A DNA stretch of 64,000 nucleotides, from the NCBI RefSeq assembly GCF_003097615.1, contig NZ_QCZG01000007.1, positions 44,025 through 108,024 of the forward strand. The letters are read 5' to 3'. Shown here piece after piece: positions 55,806-64,000 of the stretch (position 1 is the first letter of the stretch; every line of letters begins with the position of its first letter). The translations under genes were made by a program, and so were the position numbers. This DNA is from Pueribacillus theae (lineage in GTDB: Bacteria; Bacillota; Bacilli; Bacillales; UBA6769). Below the pieces are notes generated by a model. That model was given only the letters and a program-made list of their open reading frames with translations, did not search any database and was not told the origin of the DNA.

Positions 55806-58805
55806 TTAAGGAGTTACTGGTGGCATAGGTTTTGCAGTTAATGTTACTTTTAATTCTTTAGTTGCATTACCTACTTTAACGTTAACAGTTAATTTAGTTT
55901 CTGCAACACCTTCTTTAAGCTCAGCTTTTGCATTTTTTGTACCGTTATCAGTGATTGAAACGTCAGCGGTCTTCTCAGGAGAAATTGTTACAGTCTCCGC
56001 TACGTCACCCTGGATAGCTTTATTACCGTATTGATCCACAGTAGCAAAGTTTAGGTTTGAATGGCCATCCCCTTTAACAATCGGGGTTGCAATTGTGTAT
56101 GTTCCTCCATCAGCAATTGCAGTAGTAATTGCTTTAGCAGCATCATAGTCGTCTGAGTCTGTAGAAGTTTCAGATGTAGTAAAGAAAAAGTCTTCTACTT
56201 TTTTATCATCCGCTGACACTATGAACTTCTCTTCAAGCACTTTACCCGTTGCATTGATTGTTACTCTTAAAGTGAATTCAGTATCAATTGGCTTGCCACC
56301 TTTGTCAGTATTTAAGTTTTCTTTATTAACTGTAATTTCACCATTTGATACTTTTGGTGGCTCGACTCCGTCTGCTTTTCTCCCTCCAGAAATCGTTGCA
56401 GTGTAATCATTGTCATCTAAAGCAACTTTTCCGCCGTCCAACAAGCCGTTAACTGTGAATTTTTTGTTACGCGCATCTTGCACATCGGCTGCTTGAACCT
56501 TTCCTATTGGCGCAATTTCGTATCCTTCGTAGTTTGTACCATCAGTGACACGTACTTGAGCATCTGCTGTGCTAGCTGCGATTTCTGTGACACCATCAGC
56601 TTTAAGCTCAGCAAGAACAAGTTGTATTGTCTGGCTTCCATTCTTATTAAGGGCTGTTACTGTTACACCTTTACTATCTGTAATTATATTATTTGGTGAT
56701 GCTGGAATAGTAACAACATTTGAAGCAGAGTCATTAGCTTTCACAACAATACCTTTTCCAGTTGCCAAATAGGCCTTCACGTCTGCATCCTTCATAGAAC
56801 GACCATATTGATCTTCAACTACAACATCTGTGTAATTAATAGTTGCCGGTCTTTGAGCTTTAAGCGTTAAAGGCTTTTTCAGACCGCGAATTGTAGTAGG
56901 CACTGCTTTTTTATCAACTCTAATTATAGATGTCGCAACCTTATATGTTGAGGATTGGGCTACTAACGGGAATGTGCCGTCAGTCGTATTGATATTAGAA
57001 GGAATTTTAATGTAAATATTGCTGTCTTCTCCTTCAACAAATTGCAATGGGTCGTTATTAAAGGTTGCTTTTACACCTTTTTCCGGGTTGTTTAGTATTT
57101 TTGTATCTGTGATTACTTTCCCTTCTTTATCAATAACAGATACAGGTACTAAGATATCTTCATTAGCAACTGCAATTGCTGGGGGTGACAAGTTGACAAC
57201 ATCCGCACGCGTAGTTTCAGCGACCACAATATTGTAAGAATCATTTTTCCCGGAAGTTGTTGAGATTAAAGTAACTTTACTCTCACCAGCTTTTTGTACA
57301 CCTGATAATTTTAAGCCGAGTTGTTTTTTACCATCAATTGTCAAACTAGAAAGTTCAACAGCATTTCCTGCGCCAGCTGTTTTGATAACTGTTGGATTTG
57401 TTTCTGATTTTATTAGCCCTTTCGAAGCTTTTTCTGCATCAGTTATAGCATTGCCGTATTGGTCTTTTACATCAACCAGGAGATAAAATTCGTCACTAGT
57501 TTTAGTATCTTCATTTAGTTTTTTGCCATCTTTATTGTAAATCCCTTTGATACCCACTTCTGACACTGCGGATTCAGCTGACAAAGTAAGTGTCTTCGTA
57601 GCCGACTTGGCGCTATCAGCATGAACAAGTGTGATCGGAACTTTATCTCCAACCTTGTATTTATTGTCATCACCTAAATCAATAGTCACAACGCCAGTTG
57701 ATGGGTTAGGAGTTACCGAAGGACTGTTAGTAGTTAAGTTGGTTGTTTTTGTAACATCTTCACCATATTGGTTTTTTACTTGGTAAGCTACAGTTGCACT
57801 AGTTGGGTTAGCGTTACGATTTACTACAGCAATATCTGATAAAATCTCAATGGAGTCTACTCTCTCATCTTCCACCTGAACCGAACCAGTTAGCGGCTTT
57901 TCAGAAACACCGGTTACATTAACGACATATTCGCCTTTAGTTAGCTTTGTTGTAAGTTCAAGTCGAACAGATTTGTTGTCTTCCGCCCATGTTGTTTTAG
58001 AAATGTTTTGCTTAATAGTTGATTTAACTACTTCAAGCTTAGCTTTATCAGCGTCTATACCTGAATCAAATGTTACTTCCAGTGTTTTTGCATTAATCGC
58101 CTTTACACTTTCAATTGCCACTCCCTCAGAAGGAGCTTCGTATTTATCAATTGTTCTCTTTAAGAATGATGAAAACTGTCCGCGAGTAACATTGTTAAGT
58201 GGCTTGAAATTATCAGTCGCAACAGTAATGCCAAGGTTAGCAAGCGTCTGAACGCTTCCTTGGTGAGTCGGACTTACGTTTTTAAGATTGATTTTAACGT
58301 TTTCGTCCGTGTCTAGCTTTTCTAAGTCGTATGCTCGTACGAGAACTGAAGCCATTTGCTCACGGTTAATGTTTTTCCAAGGGTTGAACTTCCCTTTAAT
58401 TTTATTGCCTTTACTATCTTTACCGAACTGGCCAAAGATTCCTGCTGCTGTTACTGCAGCAATCTCATCTGCATATTCGCTGTTTTCGTTTACATCTGTA
58501 TAAACGCTTAGCACTTCTTTCACATTAGATGGTGTTCTAAGTTCTAATGCCCGCGCGAACATGACTGCTGCTTGCGCACGGAATAGAGGGCCTTCAGGAT
58601 TAAACCTTCCAGTTCCATCATTAAGTCCTGTAACGATTCCTCTTTCTGCCATTGCCATAATCGCATCGTAGTGCTCATGGTCAGGCTTTACATCTGTAAA
58701 ATCCTTTGTTTCGGCTGCCGATGCAACAGGTGCAACAGCAGAAACTGCAGCCGCCGCTGCGATCGTTGTAACCGCATATTTACGGTAAGAGCTCTTCTTT
58801 GACAT
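55806..58805 (-). CDS. S-layer protein with three SLH domains
   Basis: A signal peptide ending VASA near residue 30 is followed by three S-layer homology domains (about 33-75, 95-145 and 160-215; FTDVKPDHEHYDAIMAMAERG, GRFNPEGPLFRAQAAV). These bind pyruvylated secondary wall polymer. The remaining 780 residues are low in Cys and rich in Thr/Val/Ala/Lys, with repeated Ig-like modules (for example VKDQYGN, VEDQYGR, VDQYGN). It is 999 residues and ends PMPPVTP. A strong promoter and a leader of about 90 bases fit a highly expressed surface protein. Confidence 0.93.
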   Translation of the reverse strand: MSKKSSYRKYAVTTIAAAAAVSAVAPVASAAETKDFTDVKPDHEHYDAIMAMAERGIVTGLNDGTGRFNPEGPLFRAQAAVMFARALELRTPSNVKEVLSVYTDVNENSEYADEIAAVTAAGIFGQFGKDSKGNKIKGKFNPWKNINREQMASVLVRAYDLEKLDTDENVKINLKNVSPTHQGSVQTLANLGITVATDNFKPLNNVTRGQFSSFLKRTIDKYEAPSEGVAIESVKAINAKTLEVTFDSGIDADKAKLEVVKSTIKQNISKTTWAEDNKSVRLELTTKLTKGEYVVNVTGVSEKPLTGSVQVEDERVDSIEILSDIAVVNRNANPTSATVAYQVKNQYGEDVTKTTNLTTNSPSVTPNPSTGVVTIDLGDDNKYKVGDKVPITLVHADSAKSATKTLTLSAESAVSEVGIKGIYNKDGKKLNEDTKTSDEFYLLVDVKDQYGNAITDAEKASKGLIKSETNPTVIKTAGAGNAVELSSLTIDGKKQLGLKLSGVQKAGESKVTLISTTSGKNDSYNIVVAETTRADVVNLSPPAIAVANEDILVPVSVIDKEGKVITDTKILNNPEKGVKATFNNDPLQFVEGEDSNIYIKIPSNINTTDGTFPLVAQSSTYKVATSIIRVDKKAVPTTIRGLKKPLTLKAQRPATINYTDVVVEDQYGRSMKDADVKAYLATGKGIVVKANDSASNVVTIPASPNNIITDSKGVTVTALNKNGSQTIQLVLAELKADGVTEIAASTADAQVRVTDGTNYEGYEIAPIGKVQAADVQDARNKKFTVNGLLDGGKVALDDNDYTATISGGRKADGVEPPKVSNGEITVNKENLNTDKGGKPIDTEFTLRVTINATGKVLEEKFIVSADDKKVEDFFFTTSETSTDSDDYDAAKAITTAIADGGTYTIATPIVKGDGHSNLNFATVDQYGNKAIQGDVAETVTISPEKTADVSITDNGTKNAKAELKEGVAETKLTVNVKVGNATKELKVTLTAKPMPPVTP

Positions 58806-58902
58806 AAAACAATTTCCTCCCTTTATGGTTATAATTCTCTGCTTCCTGACTAAACGTGAACATATGTAAGGAAACTACTAGGATAATAGCCACTTGAATT
58901 TT

Positions 58903-58931
58903 AGTATAATTATAGAAAGTAAGTTTGTCAA
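58903..58931 (-). promoter_or_regulatory. SigA promoter of the S-layer gene
   Basis: On the minus strand TTGACA (58926-58931) is followed after 17 bases by TATACT (58903-58908). The mRNA leader is about 90 bases and ends with AAAGGGAGG before the ATG. Further AT-rich sequence upstream may hold additional promoters, which is common for S-layer genes. Confidence 0.8.
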
Positions 58932-59197
58932 TTCCATTTGATGAAATAAATGGGATTTATGACAAAATTCTACTCTACCTATAATTTTTTTGCAAGATAA
59001 TATATTTTTTAACATGGAAAGCGCCAAAAAATTAAGAGCCAGAGCCCCATTTTGACAAGGATTTCAATCTCGAGTGATCGTTTCTTTGTTTGGCGGCTGC
59101 AAATGAAAAATATTAGTAATTTAATTGTTTTTAAGATAAAATTTACTGGTATTGAATCTTAATGATTATTTAACTAGTGAAAAGGATGTCGCAGATT

Positions 59198-59872
59198 ATG
59201 TACTACCTCAACGTTCTTAAGTTATTCGTTTCATTTGGCGATCAATTGGATCGAATAAGCCATGCTGAGCGCATTCGTAATGTATGGAAGCTCACCGGCT
59301 TGCTTGTTTTTGCCAGTATTGTTACTTATGGGCTTATGGCATATATGGGCATTGGGTCGGCATTGATTATGAGTGGCGGTGCGGCGTATACTCCTGCTGA
59401 ATATGAGTCGAGCAAGCTTTGGTTTATCATCGGGCGGTCGCTTGCCGGGGCAGTGTCTGCGCTTGCCATGATCTGTATTCCAGCAATGATTTTTAAATGG
59501 CTGATCATTGAAGTCCCTTTTCAAAAGCTTATGGCCATGCAACTGGGTGTTTTCGTTATTGTGTTAATCGAGCGGCTCACGTGGATTCCCCTTGCCGTGT
59601 TTTTTGGCCTTGATTGGTTTGTTTCGCCGTTTTCATTTGGAGTGATTGCGTCGCATCTGACGTCAAAGCCTTGGCTCATTTACTTTTTTGGGTCGATTTC
59701 GATTTTTCAATTGTGGATCATTTCGTTTCAAATTAAATTTTTAAACCGGATGCTGGGCGAAAAGGAAAAATCTGTTTGGCTAGCGGTTATTTTCTTGCGG
59801 TTTCTGGAGTGGGTGCTTGCGGCGATTGTCGTGTTTGGAAGCCCGTATGTGATAGGCAGGTGGTTTAGTTGA
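59198..59872 (+). CDS. YknW-like Yip1-family membrane protein
   Basis: The 224-residue protein has about five or six membrane segments and the general form of YIP1 proteins (N-terminal soluble LNVLKLFVSFGDQLDRI, then hydrophobic hairpins). ATG at 59198 is 9 bases after AAGGATG; the GTG at 59177 is possible. It overlaps the next gene by 4 bases. In B. subtilis YknW works with YknXYZ against SdpC toxin; here the ABC parts YknY/YknZ are not present. Confidence 0.7.
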   Translation: MYYLNVLKLFVSFGDQLDRISHAERIRNVWKLTGLLVFASIVTYGLMAYMGIGSALIMSGGAAYTPAEYESSKLWFIIGRSLAGAVSALAMICIPAMIFKWLIIEVPFQKLMAMQLGVFVIVLIERLTWIPLAVFFGLDWFVSPFSFGVIASHLTSKPWLIYFFGSISIFQLWIISFQIKFLNRMLGEKEKSVWLAVIFLRFLEWVLAAIVVFGSPYVIGRWFS

Positions 59873-61326
59873 AGGCGAAAAGGTTGATTTGGGCCGCTGG
59901 CTTGCTGCTTATATGCTTGAATATTTTTCTCATTGTAAAGGATAAGGATGGGAAAGTTGAACGTGTGGTTTTTGTGAAGGAATGGAATCCTGTTGCCGAA
60001 AGAGATTTGGCCGAGACCCTTCAGACAGAAGGCGTTATCGATTCTGAGAAAGAGCTCGTCTATTTCGATGAAGGCAGCGGGGCGTTTGGGGAGTTTCTGG
60101 TCTCTGAAGGGGATGAAGTGAGCGTTGGCAGTCATTTATATACATACGAAGTTCGAAATTACGCTGAAATGAAGGCATCGTTGGAGCGTGACATTGCCAA
60201 GTATAATGATGAGATAAAGGCGATTGAAACAGCGATTAAAAAAATGCAAGGGAAACAGGTACAACTGTCCGATACCCGTGTCATTGATCCTAACGGCAGT
60301 GAAGCGGTTTCTATAAAACAAAACACAACTGGCGCGGAGATGATGAAGGAACAGTTTATCATTCATAAGGAAGCCGAATTGGAGCAAGTGAAGGCACAGC
60401 TTAAAAGTGCGGAATCACAGCTCGCCGACATGACGGCAGGCAGCGGGGAGATTCAAGTGCCAAGCCCTTATTCCGGAAAGGTGACAAAGATTTCGGCGTC
60501 ACTGGCAAATCCGATCATGGCAATTTCTTCGCCTACACTGGGTGTGGCGGGCGAACTTTCGGAAAAGGAACGCATGAAGGTCGAAGATGGGATGAAAGTC
60601 TCTATTTCACTTGTGGAAGATGCTGAAGATAGTAAGACCGCCGCCGATAACAATGATGCGAAAAGCTCGGATAACGAACTTGCCCAAACAGGCGAGAGTG
60701 CCGGGCCTAACGGAGAGTTGAAAGATGCTGAAAGCTCAGAAGAGGCGGAATCTGTTGAAGCGGGGAATCACCTTCCTCCCGGTTCAGATGATGCAGATGC
60801 TGGCGCTCGCGGCAACGCCGCTATTGCGGAAGATGGAGAAGCTGCTCAAGATGATGGAAGCACAAGGGAGCTGACCGGCGTTATCCATAAGGTAAGCAGT
60901 GATCCGAAGCAAGTAACATTGCATGGGGAAAGCATCTACCCATTCCAAGTCGCCTTTGATGATGGCATGGTGCCTGATGATTTGCTTCGCGGCTATCATG
61001 TCAATCTTGACATTACCATTTCAGAATCACTCGGCGCCCGTGCGGTTCGTACGGAAAGCATTCACAAAGGGGCTGTTTGGAAAATGACGAACGCTGGGAA
61101 ACTCAAAAAACAGCCGGTTGAGACAGGAATTGAGATGGCTGATTTCGTTGAGTTAGTGAATGGGCCCAAGATTGGTGACTTAATCGTCGCAAAGCCGGGG
61201 AAGCTCGCATTAAAGGACGGGGCAGCGTACATTACTCCATTAAAGCCGGGAAAAGCAACGTGGAAAGAAATGGTTAAAAGCGGCCCTCGGAAACGAAGCC
61301 TAGTAATTGGGCTGCTCACAAGGTAA
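59869..61326 (+). CDS. YknX/HlyD-like membrane fusion (adaptor) protein
   Basis: One N-terminal membrane anchor (residues 6-24) is followed by a lipoyl-type half (VYFDEGSGAFGEFLVSEGDEV), a coiled-coil hairpin (about 100-190), and the second lipoyl half (VPSPYSGKVTKISASL). Residues about 245-330 are an acidic, Ala/Ser/Glu/Asp-rich insertion that interrupts the following barrel domain. The start is TTG overlapping the previous stop. At 485 residues it is about 100 longer than YknX, mainly from the insertion. No transporter gene follows. Confidence 0.8.
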   Translation: MKAKRLIWAAGLLLICLNIFLIVKDKDGKVERVVFVKEWNPVAERDLAETLQTEGVIDSEKELVYFDEGSGAFGEFLVSEGDEVSVGSHLYTYEVRNYAEMKASLERDIAKYNDEIKAIETAIKKMQGKQVQLSDTRVIDPNGSEAVSIKQNTTGAEMMKEQFIIHKEAELEQVKAQLKSAESQLADMTAGSGEIQVPSPYSGKVTKISASLANPIMAISSPTLGVAGELSEKERMKVEDGMKVSISLVEDAEDSKTAADNNDAKSSDNELAQTGESAGPNGELKDAESSEEAESVEAGNHLPPGSDDADAGARGNAAIAEDGEAAQDDGSTRELTGVIHKVSSDPKQVTLHGESIYPFQVAFDDGMVPDDLLRGYHVNLDITISESLGARAVRTESIHKGAVWKMTNAGKLKKQPVETGIEMADFVELVNGPKIGDLIVAKPGKLALKDGAAYITPLKPGKATWKEMVKSGPRKRSLVIGLLTR

Positions 61327-61459
61327 CAGAGCGGGTGTCCGGAGAATTGCAGGGAGCTTTTCAATTTCGGATGCATGATACTCTGGATGCTTCACAAAAC
61401 GAATGGAAAAAATTTATAAAAAAGGTATGCTTTATGGAGGGTGCAATACGGAGGTGAGT

Positions 61460-62104
61460 ATGATAAAAAGAAGTGTGGATATCATTGTTTCACTTATTTG
61501 TATTGTGCTTTTTTCAATTGTCCTGTTATTTACTGCCATCATCGTTCGCGCCAAGCTGGGCTCGCCGGTTATTTTTAAACAAAAGCGCCCCGGCCTGCAT
61601 GGCAGGCCATTTTGGCTATATAAATTTCGAACGATGACAGATGAACGCGATGAAAATGGCAACCTGTTGCCGGATGACATGCGGCTGACAAAAGCCGGAC
61701 GGATGATTCGCAAATTAAGCCTGGATGAGCTTCCGCAATTATTTAACGTGCTGAAAGGGGATCTTAGCTTGGTCGGCCCGCGCCCCCTTTTGATGGAATA
61801 CTTGCCGCTGTATTCGGAAGAACAGGCACGCCGGCATGATGTGAAGCCCGGAATAACGGGCTGGGCTCAAGTGAATGGCCGCAATGCCCTTAGCTGGGAA
61901 GAAAAATTTGCCCTTGATGTCTGGTATGTTGATCATCAGTCATTTTGGCTGGATCTTAAAATTATTCTGTTAACCATTGTGAAAGTATTTAAGTCTGAGG
62001 GGATTAATCAAGAAAACCATGCGACGGTTGAAAGATTTACCGGAACGCCGAAATCGGAGGCTACCAATGGAAAAAGTGATTCTAATCGGGGCAGGCGGAC
62101 ATAG
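61460..62104 (+). CDS. epsL: EpsL-like initiating sugar-phosphate transferase
   Basis: This polyisoprenyl-phosphate hexose-1-phosphate transferase has one N-terminal membrane helix (residues 10-32) and the WcaJ/PglC-type catalytic part ([44 protein letters not shown]). It probably loads bacillosamine-phosphate onto undecaprenyl phosphate. ATG at 61460 directly follows GGAGGTGAGT; the ORF's earlier start at 61403 is less good. It overlaps the next gene. Confidence 0.9.
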   Translation: MIKRSVDIIVSLICIVLFSIVLLFTAIIVRAKLGSPVIFKQKRPGLHGRPFWLYKFRTMTDERDENGNLLPDDMRLTKAGRMIRKLSLDELPQLFNVLKGDLSLVGPRPLLMEYLPLYSEEQARRHDVKPGITGWAQVNGRNALSWEEKFALDVWYVDHQSFWLDLKIILLTIVKVFKSEGINQENHATVERFTGTPKSEATNGKSDSNRGRRT

Positions 62105-62735
62105 CAAAGTCATTCAAGATAGCTTGAATCAAATGCGCGATCTGGAATTATACGCCATTTTGGATGATGCTTTTCGCCAAACCATTGAAAAAGACGGAAT
62201 CATGTATGCGCCGACGGATTTTCTGAACACCATCAATAGGTCAGATTATAAATTTTGCCTTGCCATCGGGAGTAATTCCGTTCGCAAAAAATTATTTGGC
62301 ACATTAAATATTCCTTTAACCCGTTATCTTTCCGTGATTCACCCGCATGCCACCATTAGCCCATCTGCCCGCATTGGGCATGGCACGGTTGTGATGGCCG
62401 GGGTTGTTATAAATGCTGATGCCACGATTGGAAACCATTGTATTATCAATACAGGCTCTGTCGTTGAACACGATAATAGGGTTGGAGATTTCGCCCACAT
62501 TTCCCCGAATGCAACATTGGCGGGGAGTGTGGCCGTCCTGGAAGGGGCTCATGTCGGGGCAGGGGCGACAGTGATTCAAGGAATGCGGATCGGCAGTTGG
62601 AGTACAATCGGAGCAGGGGCGGTTGTCGTTAAAAATGTTGAAAGTAATGTGATTGCCGCCGGTGTTCCTGCTCAAGTGATAAAGCGTAATGAAACAATGA
62701 ATGAAATGAGTGGATTAGATGAAGCAAGATCATGA
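62067..62735 (+). CDS. epsM: EpsM/PglD-like sugar O/N-acetyltransferase
   Basis: The 222-residue protein has the N-terminal nucleotide-binding part ([16 protein letters not shown]) and a left-handed beta-helix with hexapeptide repeats and the catalytic His segment ([20 protein letters not shown]). PglD-type enzymes acetylate UDP-4-amino-sugar to UDP-diacetylbacillosamine. ATG at 62067 follows GGAGG. The gene overlaps its upstream neighbour by 38 bases and its downstream neighbour by 17. Confidence 0.92.
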   Translation: MEKVILIGAGGHSKVIQDSLNQMRDLELYAILDDAFRQTIEKDGIMYAPTDFLNTINRSDYKFCLAIGSNSVRKKLFGTLNIPLTRYLSVIHPHATISPSARIGHGTVVMAGVVINADATIGNHCIINTGSVVEHDNRVGDFAHISPNATLAGSVAVLEGAHVGAGATVIQGMRIGSWSTIGAGAVVVKNVESNVIAAGVPAQVIKRNETMNEMSGLDEARS

Positions 62736-63873
62736 TCGAATATTTCTCTCGTCTCCCCATATGAGCGGAAACGAACAAAAATATATTGATGAAGCGTTTG
62801 CTTCGAACTGGATTGCGCCGCTCGGAAACAATGTTGTGGAGTTTGAAAAAGAACTCGCCGATTATAATGATGTGAAAGATGCCGCAGTTTTGAATTCCGG
62901 CACGGCGGCGATCCATTTGGCTTTACGATTATTGGATGTTGGATCTGGAGATACGGTCTTTTGCTCATCTTTGACATTCGTCGCAAGTACCAATCCGATT
63001 ATGTACCAGGGAGCGACGCCTCTATTCATTGACTCGGAGCTGGAGACATGGAATATGTCACCGGCCGCACTGGACCGTGCGTTGAAAGATGCTTCTATAC
63101 ATGGCAAATTGCCTAAAGCGGTTATTGTCGTTAATCTTTACGGGCAAAGTGCCCAAATGGATGAGTTGGCCACAATATGCAGCTACTATAATGTTCCGAT
63201 AATTGAAGATGCCGCAGAGTCGCTTGGAAGCGAGTTTCAGGGGAAGAAAAGCGGCACATTCGGCAAATTTGGCATTTATTCATTTAATGGCAATAAAATC
63301 ATTACGACATCCGGGGGCGGTGCGCTTGTGTCCAATGACAAAGCAGCCATTGAAAAAGCGCGATTTTTATCACAGCAAGCGCGTGAACAGGCTCTCCATT
63401 ATGAACACGTTGAAGTCGGATACAATTACCGGATGAGCAATATTGTTGCCGGCATCGGCCGTGGCCAGCTTGAAGTACTCGATGAACGCATTCGCAAGCG
63501 AAGAGCCATTTTTGATCGGTATGCAAAAGCGCTTGGCGATATTCCGGGGGTGTCCTTCCAGCCGGAACCCAGAGGCTCAAAGTCGAATCGATGGTTAACT
63601 GCTTTAACGATTGATCCCGCTGTAGCCGGTGTTAGCCGTGATGACTTGATTAAACAGTTAAGCGAACACAATATTGAAGCGCGCCCTGTATGGAAACCGA
63701 TGCACCTGCAGCCATTGTATAGGCATGCGGGCTATTATCCACATGAAGAAAGCACAAGCGTTTCAGATGCCTTATTCAAAAACGGGATATGCCTTCCGAG
63801 CGGATCAAATATGGCTGCCGAAGATCAGGAACGTGTTATTGCGGCGGTGTTGGATTTATTCGAGGGAAGGTAA
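62719..63873 (+). CDS. epsN: EpsN/PglE-like PLP-dependent sugar aminotransferase
   Basis: The 384-residue DegT/DnrJ/EryC1-family protein has LNSGTAAIHLAL near residue 60, EDAAESLGS near 163, and the PLP lysine in SFNGNKIITTSGGG near 190. It should aminate UDP-4-keto-6-deoxy-GlcNAc. With the two genes before it this forms the set found as epsL-M-N in B. subtilis and pglC-D-E in Campylobacter. The 4,6-dehydratase (EpsC/PglF) is not in the window. Confidence 0.93.
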   Translation: MKQDHDRIFLSSPHMSGNEQKYIDEAFASNWIAPLGNNVVEFEKELADYNDVKDAAVLNSGTAAIHLALRLLDVGSGDTVFCSSLTFVASTNPIMYQGATPLFIDSELETWNMSPAALDRALKDASIHGKLPKAVIVVNLYGQSAQMDELATICSYYNVPIIEDAAESLGSEFQGKKSGTFGKFGIYSFNGNKIITTSGGGALVSNDKAAIEKARFLSQQAREQALHYEHVEVGYNYRMSNIVAGIGRGQLEVLDERIRKRRAIFDRYAKALGDIPGVSFQPEPRGSKSNRWLTALTIDPAVAGVSRDDLIKQLSEHNIEARPVWKPMHLQPLYRHAGYYPHEESTSVSDALFKNGICLPSGSNMAAEDQERVIAAVLDLFEGR

Positions 63874-63903
63874 TTTTCGTTTGGTTGGTTCAGATACATA
63901 GAA

Positions 63904-63932
63904 AGAGCTATACGATGAATTCGTATAGCTCT
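63904..63932. other. Perfect 12-bp hairpin after epsN
   Basis: AGAGCTATACGA and TCGTATAGCTCT pair perfectly around a 5-base loop. No T-run follows on the plus strand, so it is not a classical terminator. Confidence 0.65.
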
Positions 63933-63948
63933 CTGATTGTGAAAAGAA

Positions 63949-63971
63949 AACCATACGCTAGGCGTATGGTT
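63949..63971. other. Second hairpin after epsN
   Basis: AACCATACGC and GCGTATGGTT pair perfectly around a 3-base loop. It shares the TATACG/ATACG core with the preceding hairpin. Confidence 0.65.
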
Positions 63972-64000
63972 CCGGAAAGCTTTCAGCGATGTATCAAAAA

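Noticed and set aside
1..64000. CRISPR arrays, tRNA or rRNA genes, prophage
   Set aside because: No evenly spaced direct repeats, no tRNA cloverleaf with a TTCGANTC arm in a suitable setting, no rRNA-like sequence and no phage structural genes were noticed by eye.

Overview
The window is a piece of a low-GC Gram-positive chromosome, almost certainly a motile, endospore-former-type Bacillaceae related to but distinct from Bacillus subtilis. The evidence is long-range synteny with the B. subtilis hisZ-hisI, hprK-lgt-yvoDEF, uvrBA, minJ-ctpB-ftsXE-cccB, prfB-secA-hpf, fliT-fliS-fliD-flaG, csrA-fliW-flgLKNM-comF-degU-degS and yvyE-tagO-mnaA blocks, together with strong Shine-Dalgarno sites, frequent TTG/GTG starts and an SLH-type S-layer gene.

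Layout. 1-5.4 kb (-): histidine operon hisZ-G-D-B-(no hisH)-A-F-I, most genes overlapping by 1-4 bases. 5.6-8.3 kb (+): a Ca2+/H+ antiporter and a bicupin, separated and flanked by dispersed repeats. 8.4-26.2 kb (-): yvoF-ppaX-yvoD-lgt-hprK, yvlD-yvlB, uvrA-uvrB with a LexA-type box, a polysaccharide deacetylase, minJ, ctpB, an M23 coiled-coil hydrolase, ftsX and ftsE. 26.5-32.1 kb (-): a lipoprotein cytochrome c, prfB with its programmed +1 frameshift, secA, hpf and a cold-shock gene. 32.2-46.4 kb (-): late flagellar genes, competence comFC/comFA, degV-like, degU-degS. The usual flagellin gene hag is not at its expected place between csrA and flaG; a secreted CAP-domain gene is there instead. 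46.5-49.9 kb: yvyE, tagO (+) and mnaA (-).

50-55.8 kb is an accessory, decayed island: a tiny membrane ORF with no normal start, a frameshifted gene, IS fragments, two pieces of exported-protein coding sequence each preceded by what looks like the 3' end of a group II intron, and an IS1182-like element that seems to sit inside one of these introns. 55.8-58.8 kb (-) encodes the S-layer protein. 59.2-63.9 kb (+) encodes a YknW/YknX-like membrane pair followed by an EpsL-M-N-like set (sugar-phosphate transferase, acetyltransferase, aminotransferase) for a bacillosamine-type glycan.

How it fits together: the right third is about the cell surface (TagO and MnaA for secondary wall polymers, an SLH S-layer protein that binds such polymers, and glycan genes). 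The centre couples motility, competence and DegSU signalling. FtsEX next to a secreted hydrolase, MinJ and CtpB link division and wall turnover. The most unusual items are the intron/IS/surface-gene mosaic, the missing hisH and hag, and several families of structured intergenic repeats.
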